Positions 44,280 to 55,310 of a DNA stretch of 64,000 bases are shown here, in pieces. The position numbers and the translations under genes were made by a program. Under the pieces are notes generated by a model. That model did not search any database and was not told where the DNA came from. It saw only the letters and a list, made by a program, of their open reading frames with translations. The DNA comes from Datisca glomerata (Eukaryota > Streptophyta > Magnoliopsida > Cucurbitales > Datiscaceae). The stretch is taken from positions 1,047,664 through 1,111,663 of the forward strand of contig QANY01006259.1 of assembly GCA_003255025.1 (NCBI GenBank), in the 5' to 3' direction. Position 1 is the stretch's first letter; every line of letters begins with the position of its first letter.

Positions 44280-44425
44280 GTTTTCGATGCACTACATGAT
44301 GATCGTGTAGTGTACACGAGGTCTACACGGGGCTCGTGTACCCTGCGTGTAGTCTACACGAGACTCATGTAGTACTCGTGTAGACCTCGTTTAACACCAG
44401 ACCATCATCTTGTAGTGATCCTGTA
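44280..44425. repeat. CGTGTAG/CTACACG repeat cluster 4 (upstream of mudrA)
   Basis: Contains GATCGTGTAGTGTACACGAG and GTGTAGTCTACACGAGACTC. It lies just before the N-terminal mudrA coding sequence, in its leader or first intron. Confidence 0.85.
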
Positions 44426-44822
44426 CAGTAAATGAACTTCAAACAACATTCCAGAAAGAATAAAACAAATAAATATTCATAGAAAACTCATGAAATTGAA
44501 AAATCCATGAGAGAAGGAAGAATACGATTAAATATTTCCAGAAAGAAGAAAATAAAAATTATACCTGTTCCAGAGAGCGAAACTAACAATCATTTGCTGT
44601 TTCAAGAAGAAGGAAGAAGAAGAAGAAAATGAAGAGGAAAACAAAGAAGAAAATGAAGAAGAAGTAGAAAAATGAAAAATGAATAAGGAGAAACGGGGTG
44701 GGTAGGGAGGTTTTGAGTGTTAAGTGAGTAGATCATGATATTTGATTGGACATCTTGTAAGAAGGGCCATGAGGGAAAACGTGAAAAAGTAAAGGAAAAG
44801 TGGGATAGGGGTCAAAGGGTGT

Positions 44823-44831
44823 TACATTGAT
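44823..44831. other. Right target-site copy of the MULE (TACATTGAT)
   Basis: Pairs with TACATTAAT at 30882-30890, one mismatch. Confidence 0.7.
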
Positions 44832-45046
44832 CCTATAACATTTTAGCGTAAGGGCCTTCTTCACTAGGGTGGATGAGAGTTTATTGGCAGAGCTAACAAA
44901 GAAGGCACAATCATTGATAGGCTTCCAAAGCCGATCATTCCACAAGATTTTAGGCCTATAAGGGGTTGGGGTAGCTTTAATATTCATAAGAGTATAAGTA
45001 TTACTTGGAGACCAGTGTCGATCACCAAGATAAATGATGTTATCAA

Positions 45047-45723
45047 TGTTAACACTAATCAATTTTGATGATGACAAATAATATTTAGAATGATTAAATT
45101 CAAAATCAAACTATAATATTGAGAGATTTATTTTTATAAGTGATATTCTACGAGAATTTTCTAGAAAGAAACTGGAAAATATTGAGAGCTTAAATTGAGA
45201 GATCTACTTTGTGATATTATTCATTTCGTAAGATATCGAGTTCTCGACTGTGAAACATTGTCAAAGTTTAATTGACACCATAAGCAAATAGGATATGTAA
45301 TGTTTGATCTTCACCCGTAAGAAGATCGTGAGGGGGAAATCTTAAAAATCCTCAAAAGGGGATCCTTTAAACGTGGAGGTAGGGATACATTTTCCCAAAT
45401 CACATAAATACATTGCGTATTAATCTCTCTTCCTTACTCTCTATAATTTTGTGCACTATTATTATTTAACTAATTTATATTTTTATGTTTAAAGCTTCTG
45501 TATTATATTTATTATTTATTTATTCAACTCGTAGCTATATTCATCCTTGAATATTCATTTTCTACCTGAGTACACGTAAATATAAATTGTATTAATTGAT
45601 TGGTTGATTTATTATAGTACTTATTTTATTCAAGCGATTTCCTTTTTGGTTTATACTGTTGATTTCTAAAAGCTTTCTTTTAATATTTTCCTTTTATAAA
45701 AAGGGTTTTCTATCGATCCTACA
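45047..45723. mobile_element. Solo LTR inserted in the LINE
   Basis: Starts TGTTAACACTAATC and ends GATCCTACA. The flanking five bases are ATCAA (45042-45046) and ATTAA (45724-45728), a target duplication with one mismatch. Without it the LINE frame reads LTLKLI|DNIIYLGDR continuously on the - strand. No internal retroelement sequence is present, so it is a solo LTR left by recombination between two LTRs. The family is unknown. Confidence 0.6.
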
Positions 45724-45884
45724 ATTAACTTTAATGTTAAGACCCTTTCAGTGTCTAAAGTAAGGCTTCCACCAAATCGTTGCAGCAAATACCAATGGGT
45801 GCCAAAGGTCACACCACAAATAGACAACCTAATCATTGGTCTTAAGGCGAATAAAATTTTTACCTTTGGTGCGTGAACCTCTAG

Positions 45885-46998
45885 AAACTTTGATCTACGT
45901 CAAGTTTTGAACCTCGATCCACGTGTAAGTCAGAAGCCTCAAACTGTATGCCAAAATGTAAATCCCAACCCATGCAAACTCAAGATCTCGAACAACTTGT
46001 GAATATTGAGACTTTTCTTTATCTTCTTTGATATTCCTTGGATTGTCAACCTTGAGTGTGAGTGCGTGATACTCGAATATGTGATGAATAAAAAAACAAC
46101 TCGTTTTCTCTCTTGTGATAATTGACAAGGGCAAGCGAGAAGGATCTAGGATTTTTTTATCTCTTGTCACACTTGTGATGATCTCTTTATTAACCCTTTA
46201 AGAGAGAAAACTTCTATGTTATTATGAGACACCCATGGCTAGGGTTATCTCCATAACCCTAGTTGAAAAATACTTTCTTATAAAAAATTACTGTGATCAT
46301 AAAAAACATATTACCTAAGAGATATTGTCTCACTTTACTTAAAAGTGACTATAGATTATACTAGTGAGAATGTATACATCCTAACTATCCAATAATCTAG
46401 TCATCTAACTCATATAATATGTTGATTTATAGAGTCTCAATCATAGTAGATCAAAATGACAAACTATTAAATTTGAGTTCATAACTCTCAAGATTAAGAG
46501 AACTTATAATGTGATAGCATTGAGTCATGATTTTCTTAAGATATTACTTTATAAAAAATAAGACTCCACCTATGGAAAACTCATAGCTGAAGGTAGGTGC
46601 ATCCCTCTGGAGACACAGTGCTAATCTAAAAAAGAAAAAAATCAGACTTATTAGTTATTTCAGTGCATTCAAAATGCACTGTACGTTAACTGGGTAGTTC
46701 CACCTAGTAATAAAGGTAAGTCACTCGATATGATAGAGTTGACATAGTCCAATCTTCTAATTGAAAGCATCCAACTTTACTAAACTTTGAAAAACAATTT
46801 TTTAAGTCATAAAGAACTATTGATTTGTACCTTGTTCCTATGAGTTAAACTTTATAGACCTCATAAACCAAATATTATATGTTTGTAGACCTTAACAAGC
46901 ATGTTATATGTGATTTAAAAATGCCAATTATTATAATTCAAAACAATTGTCAATAGAAATATAAAATTCTTGTGCTTTAAGGCACAATCCTAACTACT
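45885..46998 (-). repeat. Probable LTR-like insertion in the LINE
   Basis: This ~1.1-kb stretch separates the LINE reverse transcriptase from the zinc-finger region and shows no LINE coding. On the - strand it opens TTAGGATTGTGCCTTAAAGC, resembling the start of some plant copia LTRs. It also holds an ACCCTAG..CTAGGGTT inverted pair (46243-46262). I see neither a clear end nor a target duplication. Confidence 0.35.
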
Positions 46999-47761
46999 TA
47001 ACCATAGCTTGACATTAACCTATAAACCAAGATCTGGATTTAAGAAGTTTCCTCCAATCCTAAGAACAATATGAAGAGTAGGAACAAGCAATCTTACCAA
47101 ACCTTGTAGAGATGAGAGGTATGCCAAGATATCTTACTGGTAAAGAACCTTGTTGACACCATAAATTTCCTTGTATTGTTGTAGAAGGAAGTTATAGCCA
47201 CCATACAAGAAAACTTACTTTTCTAGTAGCTAGGCTTGAGACCAGTGATGATGGAAAATAGATCGAAAGCTTCTTTAATGAGCTTCGACAAACTCAACAT
47301 CATCTTTAGTAAATATTAGCAAGTCATCAACAAAGCACAGATTGACAATGTCTAGCTCTTTACACTTCTAGTGAAACTAAAACTCAGGAAAGGTGGTTGC
47401 ATGATGCAACACACCAGTTAGCCCATCCATAGCAATGACAAAAAAATTCCATTGTCTCCCCTAACACCTTTTAAATAGCCACAAAGCTCACCACTCAAAT
47501 TGACTGAAAATGCTACAGTGGTGATGCATGCCATAATCCATTGACAAAACTTGGAAGGGTTGCCACTGCACCTCAAGGCTTGCTCAATATGTTACCTTAT
47601 TGATTTTATGAACTTTAAGACTAGTCTCGCTTTATTTTTCCTTCACATGGTTATGGACTTGGACTATGAGAGATATATGACTGATTATGGAGGCTTGGAG
47701 CCTCAAAAGAAATGAATAGACTAGGGTTAACGAGGGTGAGGCGCAACACATGTAACTTATG

Positions 47762-47847
47762 GTGTAACACCTCAACAATTTGACTAAGATTTTACTTTAC
47801 TAATTTATCAAAATGTCACGGAAGCTAGGTCAATTCTTTTTTAAAAA
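47762..47847 (+). other. Possible start of a Ty3/gypsy LTR
   Basis: TGTAACACCTCAACAATTTG at 47762 resembles the start of gypsy LTRs, and a gypsy gag remnant follows on the same strand at 52455. If so, the CACTA and long-TIR elements lie inside this LTR or its leader. No second LTR is visible, so this is inference. Confidence 0.25.
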
Positions 47848-47850
47848 GTA

Positions 47851-48520
47851 TACTACAAGAAACTCGCTAATTGGCGATGAAACATTCAGCGACGAAATAA
47901 ATTTCATTGCTAAATATTTGTTTCCGTGGTGAATGTATCATTTCGTCGCTATTTGTGAAACTTTTAGTGACAATTCTTCGTTTTATTGGTAAAAGTAAAC
48001 CTTTTTTCTGATGATTTGGACTGTTCATCGGGTATGAGATTAGTACCGATGAAATTTACCTCATTGGTAATAATTTTATAGTCTTTACCGATGAAATTTA
48101 GATTTTATTGCTAAAAATTCCAAAAAAATTGGCGCCGCATTTTGCGCAATTGAAAAAATTGGTGGGTTATCCCATTTTTTCAAATGAATGTTTTGTTTGG
48201 TTGGTAAAAAGGTAAAAATATACCGACAAAATTTGTAACTCGTTGGTAAATGTTAAACTTTTACCGAGGAATATCTTATTTCATTGGTCGCTAAAACGTT
48301 TAAGCGATGAAATTATAGTCGTCGCAAAATGTTTTAATGGTGAACAACATCTCATCGCTGAAGACATTCAACGGCGAATTATTAGCGAAAAGTATTGCCG
48401 AGGCACTTATACCAACGAACTTTTAGCGACGAATTATTCCTTGATAAAACTTTTAACCGACGAATAAGGGAATTTTACCGACAAAAATTTTCGTCTTTAA
48501 TGAGCAAATTCCTTGTAGTG
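47851..48520. mobile_element. Non-autonomous CACTA (En/Spm-like) element, 670 bp
   Basis: The left end is TACTACAAGAAACTCGCTAA and the right end, inverted, is CACTACAAGGAATTTGCTCA, so the first base of the left CACTA is mutated. A 3-bp duplication GTA lies at 47848-47850 and 48521-48523, as expected for CACTA elements. The interior is full of short GCGATGAAA / ACCGATGAAATTT motifs in both orientations, like CACTA subterminal repeats, and has no coding capacity. Confidence 0.85.
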
Positions 48521-48880
48521 GTAACTCATACTAAATAAGAAAATATATTAAAGAAAAATAAAATTTATTTGATGTGGTAGTATTTATTTAAATTAGTTAG
48601 TGAATTTCTAAAACAAGTATTCTTTAGTCTTAAATGAACTGAAGTAAAGTTTGTTAAGGACTTTTGATTTTCCTTAATACATTATTTTTATTTAGCATGA
48701 GTTAGTTTAAAAAAAGTTGACCTATTTTTATTAAAATACTAAAATAAATCTTAGTCAAATTTGAGGGTGTTTCCCTGTGGTTCAAACCTTAAGGTTTAAA
48801 TGTTTTGTAGAGAAATTATTTCAAGATTTTTTGGTGTCCGTGTCAGAAATTAGGATTTCTGGTATTCTTTATATTCTAAA

Positions 48881-50576
48881 GGGATAATATCATATGACCC
48901 CCTACACTTTGCCTCAAATTCAAGTTACCCCCTAACCTAATTCTTCTTTCTAATTAGTCCTCCAACTTTCTCCATCCATCAATTTACCCTCTGACTGTTA
49001 AATGATCACATGCACGACACATACTTATTTTTTCTCCAATTTTACCAATTTCTTCAGTTACCCATCTTCCATGTTTTTCCATAAAAAATCATCCACAAAT
49101 TACATTTCACTCTTCATTGATCTATCAAAATTTTAACAAATTCTCATCGAGTATTAACAACGGTTCAGATTTAGAAAAAATAGAACGATTCGGGTTTAGT
49201 AAAAAAAGAAACATTTATTCACACTGGAGAAAAATAAATATGATTGATAAAAAATAGCAACGGTTCGGGTTTAGAAAAAATAGCAACATTTATTCATGTT
49301 AGAGAAAAGTAAATATGATTGATTAAAAATAACAACAGTTGGGTTTAGAAAAAATAACAACGGTTTGAGTTTAGAAAAAAATAGCAACGATTCATATTTA
49401 GAAAAAAAGAAGTATCACTTGAGGTTTAGAAAAAATAGCAGGGGTTCGGGTTTAAAAAATAGTATTTATTCATGCTGGACAAAAATAAATATGATTCATA
49501 AAAATTAGTAACGGTTTGGGTTTAGAAAAAATAGAAACATTTATTCAAGAAGGAGAAAAAATATGATTGATAAAAAATAACAACGGTTTAGATTTAGAAA
49601 AAGTAGCAACGGTTGGGGTTTATAAAATATAAAAACAGTTTGGGTTTAGAAAAAAAGAGTAATGGTTCGGGTTAGAAAAAATAGCAATATTTATTCATGA
49701 AGGAGAAAAATAAATATGATTGATAAAAAATAGTAACGGTTCAGATTTAAAAAAAATAGTAATGGTTGAGGTTTAGAAAAAATAATAACCGTTTTGGTTT
49801 AGAAAAAATAGCAACATTTATTCATACTGGAGAAAAATAAATATGATTGATAAAAAATAGCAATGGTTTGACCTTAAAAAAATAGCAATGGTTCGGGTTT
49901 AAAAAAATATTAACGGTTCGCGTTTAGAAAAATAGCAACATTTATTCATGAATGAGAAAAATAAATATGATTGATAAAAAATAGAAACGATTCAAATTTA
50001 GAAAAAAGAGCAACGGTTAAGGTTTAGAAAAAATAGCAATGGTTTAGGTTTGGAAAAAATAGCATTATTTATTCATGTTGGAGGAAAATAAATAAGATTG
50101 ATAAAAAAAATAGCAACAGTTTGGGTAGAAAAAATAGCAATTGTTGGAGTTTAGAAAAAATAGTAACGGTTCAAGTTTATAAAAAATAGCAACATATTTA
50201 TTCATGAAGGAAAAAAATAAATATGATTGATAAAACTGAAACTAAACCTGCATGAGACTAAACCTGAACCGTTGCTGAAACTAGAGGAAAATTTGTCAAA
50301 ATTTTGACAAATTAGTGAAGAGGGAGATGTAATTTGTAGCTGATTTTTAGATGGAAAAACATGAGAGATGAGTAACTTATAAGGTTGAAGAAAAAGATAA
50401 AATTGGAGAAAAAACTAGGCATGTGCCATGCATGTGACTATTTAACTGTCATTTAATGGTCATGAAGGTAAATTGATGGATGGAGAAAGTTGGAGGACCA
50501 ATTAGAAAGGAAAATTAGTTTAGGGGGTAAGTTAATTTTGGGGCAAAGTGCAGGGGAGTCTTATGATACTAATCAG
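48881..50576. mobile_element. Long-TIR foldback DNA element, ~1.7 kb, with internal minisatellite
   Basis: The left arm (about 48881-49150) and right arm (about 50285-50576) are inverted copies over ~270 bp. Both carry CACTTTGCC, TAATTRGTCCTCCAACTTTC, TCCATCCATCAATTTACC and CATGTTTTTCCAT. The left end is GGGATAATATCATATGACCC; the right, inverted, is AGTATCATAAGACTCCCC. No transposase. No target duplication is recognised, so the superfamily is open. Confidence 0.8.
49150..50240 (+). repeat. Minisatellite inside the foldback element
   Basis: Short units of the form ATAGCAACGGTTCGGGTTTA plus GAAAAA (about 25-28 bp) alternate with ATTTATTCATGAAGGAGAAA plus AATAAATATGATTGATAAAA. Together they make a larger repeat of very roughly 150 bp, with about seven to nine imperfect copies. 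Confidence 0.88.
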
Positions 50577-52454
50577 AAATATTTTTAATATGCATTCGTT
50601 TAATGAATTATGTGATTATCTTAGCAATGGACCCTTAGAACACTATTGATCAACTATTGAAAATAAGGATACATGATCAACATTTTCTCCACTCCATAGT
50701 GTATTTACAAGAAGAATGTTAATGGATCCCTATTGTAGGCATGTCCAATTATTACATGGAGTCCATGTGTCATTGGGAGGGAGCGCATAGTCAAGTTTTA
50801 ACACTTTGAATAAAGAGAAGGATTTTAATGGGAGTAAGAAACACCCCGGAGATTAGGGTTCAACTTTTACCAGTTATGATTGATAAAAAATAATATCATT
50901 ATTTGTTTCAATTATTCCTACTTGATTTTGATATTTTATTTTTTTCCAGACTAAAGCCTCACAAAAGTGTCGTAAAATATCTTGATCCTGGTGGAGCCGA
51001 AACGGTCATGATATCGAGTTTTGAGATTGTTTTCATCCTTTCCGACTCGTCCACCAACTCGTCTCATGAGATTAAGATATGCACGTTAATTGAAATTAAT
51101 TGAATAAAATATTAAAGTTTTGAATTAAAGAAAGAGAAACTCTTCATATATACAAAATATAAAATCTAAATTATTAGATACATGTTAATAATATCAAATA
51201 TTTTTTTGAAATTAAAATTAGTTTCTTTCCTAAAATAAATATTATTCATAAACTATCAATATTTAAAAAATACTAAATTTATAAAGGAGAATATAACTGA
51301 ATTATTTATCACTTCTCATTTTTTGTGTGGAGAACCGGACCCGTGTGACGAAATCACGAATGGGGGTCCCTCAATCATTTATATACAATCTAGATTGTAT
51401 TTAACCAAAATATAAAAAAAAAACTAACATCATTATTTTTGTGACAGAACTAAAATATTTTGTCCGTTCCTGCCGAAAAGAAAGGATATTGATAACCATG
51501 GTATACATATTTACGGAAGAAAAGTACATGTAACGGGAAAACTATTATGTATTATTAAATATTTTAATATGTTAATATAAATGATGGTTATTTATATCAG
51601 ATTTATTTTTATATATCAAAGAGGAAAATTGTATGATAATTAATTTACGATAGATATCAGAAAAATTTAATCAAATACAACATGAATTATTAATATTTTT
51701 AGTAGTTTCTAATAGAGAATCTGTATACAATTTTCCTATGTAATTTTGAATAATTTTCCATTGAAGTTATTTGTACAGTGTAAGTAAAAAATTATTTTAG
51801 TTTTTGGCGTAGTAAGAGAGAAATAGTTGATTTAATTTTATTCATGGATTAATAAAATAGTTAATTAATTAGTGCATAAAATAATGTATATATACGACAT
51901 AATGTGTATTAGAATCTATAAATAATTATTGATAAAAATTAAAAATTGATAAAAAAAGAAACTATAAATAATAAATAATTTTTTACTTTAGACTAATTTA
52001 TATAACTTTCTTAACAACTTTATCAAACATTCATACACAAATTTACCTAAGTCTCTTACATAACAAATAAGGAAATTATACTTTCCAATAACTTTTTTCA
52101 CTTAACCCTGCGTTACCATACATGTTAATTTTAATATCTTATTATCTAACTTTATCATTTAAACTTTTCCAGCAACTTAACTTTTCCAGCATTCTTACTT
52201 AACCCGTACCAAACGACTCATATGTGTTTAATGTTCTCTCGTGGGAATATTGTATAGTTTTCACTTTGGGATTAGTAATTCAGTTACTTTTTCTATGTAC
52301 CTTAATCGATAAGTTGTACTAGACAACTACAGATAAAGCTCTGGAAAATTTTAATCAAATTTATGTTTATTTTATTTCTATAAATAGATATTTATATACT
52401 TATTTTTCATGCTTACATTTTGACTTGCTCACTTCTTATTGTGATTAGTTCAAC
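50577..52454. other. AT-rich non-coding stretch
   Basis: No gene. Around 50970-51070 a GC-richer block (GGTGGAGCCGAAACGGTCAT) could be LTR or leader of the gypsy remnant that follows. The rest is low-complexity AT sequence. Confidence 0.4.
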
Positions 52455-52960
52455 ATGGCACCACCAAGAATTGAGCATCGAGTTGATGTGAAATGAGAGA
52501 CCACTGGAACTATTCGTGGTTTACTGTAGGAACTTCTTAAGGTGCGAGATGAGATACCCAATTGAGGACGACGTACTTAGAACACCAATCACTTCATGGA
52601 GCAATTTTGAAAGTTGCACCTAGTGCCTTTTGATGGGACCTCATTTGACCCCCAAATGGCTGAGGAATGGATAAATGAGAATAGATAACTTTCTCCTTTT
52701 TTCAATTACTGATCAATAAAAGATTTGTTGTGCCACCTTCATGCTCAAGAAAGACGCTCGTCGGTGCTGGGAGATGACTCAATGCACATGGTCTACAAAA
52801 GAGAATTTGATAACGCGGCCTCACTTCAAGGAACTATTCTATGAGAAATATTTTCAACTTACTCAGGATTTTATGACTCTAATGCAATATGAGATGGCAT
52901 TCAAAGATTTATCATGATTTTCTCCACACACACTACAACAATTATGTGTTGTAGTAGCAC
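52455..52960 (+). pseudogene. Ty3/gypsy gag remnant
   Basis: After a frame at MAPPRIEHRVDVK, shifted frames give LHLVPFDGTSFDPQMAEEWI, then CATFMLKKDARRCWEMTQ and LFYEKYFQLTQDFMTLMQYE. The last ends with MAFKDLS. These are the successive conserved blocks of plant gypsy gag (F-G-T..A..W, F-L-K-A-x-x-W-W, F-x-F-x-x-F-P-xx). Many stops and frameshifts. No pol follows, so the element is truncated. Confidence 0.78.
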
Positions 52961-55069
52961 AACACTATTGCGTTTTAGAGCAAAATGCAATAAAACATTA
53001 CATGCCAAATGAAATTTCATGAAGCCTCGCGCCTCTCTTTACTAAATGAAATTTCTAGAATCATCAGTTAAAACTTTGAATGTATCGTTTTGTCCTGATT
53101 GATGCATGTCTCGATGAGGTGGAGTTAGAATCATTAGTTAGAATCTTTTTTCTATAAACAATTTATTCAATATTTTTTTATTTGAGTTGTAAATGTAACT
53201 GGTTAATCTAGAGCTCACTCGAGATAAGTACTAGTGAAGTTTTATCAAGTAACTTACCTTTAAGATTTTTTTTACATGTTGTCCAAAAGTTATGTTTCTT
53301 ATATATTTAGCTGATTATTTGCTTTATTCTAGGAAATTCATGAGAGAAACAAAATTTGGAGGCAAATTAGACAACTTTGCAGTTTTCCTTTTCTTTTATT
53401 TCTAGAACTTCAATCAGCAAATTTCTTTAGAGTTTGTCCTTTCTTCCATATTTCTTTGACAATCCTAAAAGTTTTTTAGAGCTATTTGCAATGAAATTAC
53501 TTTAGAGTTTGTCCTTTCTTGCCCTGATTACCTCATATCTGTCATAGTCTCTTCTTACTTGAATGCCTAATTGAATTGATTAAGCATAGACTGTGTTGAT
53601 TTCTGTAAAACGTTGACTTCAAGACTGAAAATCTGTGAAATATCTATGTTTGCTCGGGGGTTGGATTAAGGGGGGGGGTTGGATTAAGGGGGGGGGGGGT
53701 TGAACTGCTGCTTGATATTTTTTTTTATAATCTGCATCCATGGATGAAATGAATTGAACGTTGGGGACTATGCTTTGGTTGTTTGTCTTGTCCCAAGACC
53801 CAATCACTGTAGCATGTTATCTTAATTTGCTTTGGTGTTGTTCATACATTTAGGACCTATAAAAAATCTTTGTGAATGGAGCTGTCAAACTGCTTTTGTG
53901 ATAAATATCTATGACACTTCCTTGATATGATAATTAAATCTTGTGTCATGTGTTGGATCTTCTTGATTAGATTGTATGCTGGATACTAAAAAATAGTGTG
54001 TGGGTTGAATGAACTATCCATTCTCCTTTCAGTCTACCTCAGTGTTGTTTCTTGCTTGGATCTCTTACTTTTAAGCTACTATCGATGTTTGTCTGTAAAT
54101 ATCGGGGCATAAACTGTATATTTGAGATGGTAATTATATTTGAGAAATTTTATTCCACATCGTGTGTTTATAAAACGATCTCACCATCATTTCCTCGTTT
54201 CTCATTCTCCCTTCTTAACAAACCCTTTTCACTTTTACGCTGTAACAAACTATCTTTACTTAATTTCTCTCTAATTCAATTGCTCATCTAGAGAGAAAAT
54301 GTGAGAAAAGGTTCATTTCTAATGGTTTTGATTTTTGAAATGCTCTTGCTTTGTTGCCGTTTTTATTCTTTAAGTTAACATCACTTTTAGCAACTGTTTT
54401 GTAAGATATGATTGTCATTTACTCCTTATTTAATGCATGAAAATTGGCCAGACTTAATCATTCTTACTATATGATGCTGTTGTTACCTTCACTAGAAACC
54501 TTGTTTCATAAATCATCATAGTTCGGTAGTAAATTGTTGTTTTTATCTTAGAACCAGCCAGTTGGTTCACTAATTTAAGCTTATGTAGAATAACTGAAGT
54601 CTAAAGTGTATGATATAGACTTAATCATTCTTACCATATGATTCCTTCCTTGGCGGCAATATTATATTTCATTGTTGTCTGGTGTGGCCTTTTTGGCATT
54701 CTAGAGCTCATATACTCTTTTTTTTGTTTCCTCAGCCATGTAACTGAGACAAAGGGAAAAGAATGGCATTTTTTAACATGACGTCATGTGCTTCTTATAA
54801 TGGGATATACTTTGGAATAGATTTGAGAGTAACAGAGTTAGTGACTTTGACCAAGTATAAGGTACTTCTATGTGCACAAAGATGTTTTTTGGTATGCATT
54901 TAAGAATCAACATGCTTTAATTAGCATGAAGAATCAACTGCAAAACAGTTAGAAGGGTATATATGTACAAATGCAGTGAGTCTTCTAATAGATGAGGGGG
55001 ATATGTTTTGAAATATGCTTTCTTAAATTGTGTTGAGTTGCATTCTTTCTTCTAAACCACTTTTTGTAG
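52961..55069. other. Intergenic, no recognised gene
   Basis: AT-rich. The only notable feature is the G-run repeat at 53652-53704. Parts may be intron sequence that came with the threonyl-tRNA synthetase fragment downstream, but I find no further exon. Confidence 0.45.
53652..53704 (+). repeat. G-run repeat (GGGTTGGATTAAG)n
   Basis: About three copies of GGGGTTGGATTAAGGG with runs of 4 to 12 G. It could form a G-quadruplex. The run lengths may be unreliable in the assembly. Confidence 0.85.
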
Positions 55070-55310
55070 GAATACATTAATATGCTCGAAGAAGCAAAGA
55101 AGTATGACCACAGATTCTTAGGTACAAAACAAGACCTTTTCTTTTGTCATCCACTTAAGTACCTAAAATGCTTTTATTGCAGTGGATTTCTATGTTAAGA
55201 ATTTGTATGATATCCCTGATTGCATCTTTTATGAACTTCAGCCTAGGAAGTTGGTTCTTCCTCCCTCATGGATCCCGGATTTACAATAAATTAATGGATT
55301 TTGTTTAATT
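55070..55310 (+). pseudogene. Threonyl-tRNA synthetase gene fragment
   Basis: After a splice-acceptor-like TTTTTGTAG (ending 55069) the + strand reads EYINMLEEAKKYDHRFLG and TKQDLFFCHPL. About 65 bases later it reads SLGSWFFLPHGSRIYNKLMD. These match consecutive segments at the start of the catalytic domain of threonyl-tRNA synthetase, where the family has LSPGSCFFLPHG.RIYNKLMDF (class II motif 1 region). Nothing of the rest of the enzyme (N-terminal TGS/editing domains, motifs 2 and 3, anticodon-binding domain) is visible. It is a short gene relic. The retained acceptor suggests it came from genomic DNA, not from a processed mRNA. Confidence 0.82.

Larger units (their letters stand above)
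30891..44822. mobile_element. Mutator-like element carrying Ulp1-protease and mudrA genes (KAONASHI-type)
   Basis: About 13.9 kb, or 9.0 kb without the gypsy insertion. The left end has AATTAGACCCCTACGCTAATTTTTAC; the right end, inverted, has CCTTTGACCCCTATCCCACTTTTCC. These are short imperfect terminal inverted repeats. A Ulp1-like gene (+) and a mudrA transposase gene (-) converge on a spacer made of tandem repeats. MULEs that combine a mudrA gene with a Ulp1-like protease gene are known in plants (KAONASHI group), often with weak or absent TIRs. The boundaries are supported by the 9-bp target copies and by restoration of the LINE frame. Confidence 0.8.
44832..47580 (-). mobile_element. LINE (non-LTR retrotransposon), main remnant
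   Basis: From right to left on the - strand. Reverse transcriptase at 47580-47030 has FCQWIMACITTVAFSVNLSG and GYLKGVRGDN. It continues with AMDGLTGVL, then the active-site block VNLCFVDDLLIFTKDDVEFV (FVDD, about 47320), and VRYLG-like QDILAYLSSLQGLVRLL. This is the LINE order and motif set. A zf-RVT-type region follows: VVYLWCDLWHPL at about 45840-45750, and DNIIYLGDRHWSPSNTYTLM with KILWNDRLW..FFVSSANKLSS at 45040-44860. A solo LTR (45047-45723) splits it, and the MULE splits it at 44831. The rest of the LINE is at 30480-30890. No 5' end is recognised. Confidence 0.78.

Noticed and set aside
48243..48467. 74-residue + strand frame
   Set aside because: It is made of CACTA subterminal repeats; no domain.
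49150..50240. Telomere-like or centromeric satellite
   Set aside because: The units are confined between the inverted arms of one element and do not resemble TTTAGGG or a ~170-bp centromere repeat.
47762..52960. One continuous gypsy element from TGTAACACC to the gag remnant
   Set aside because: Attractive, but no primer binding site or second LTR could be found, so only the gag remnant is called with confidence.
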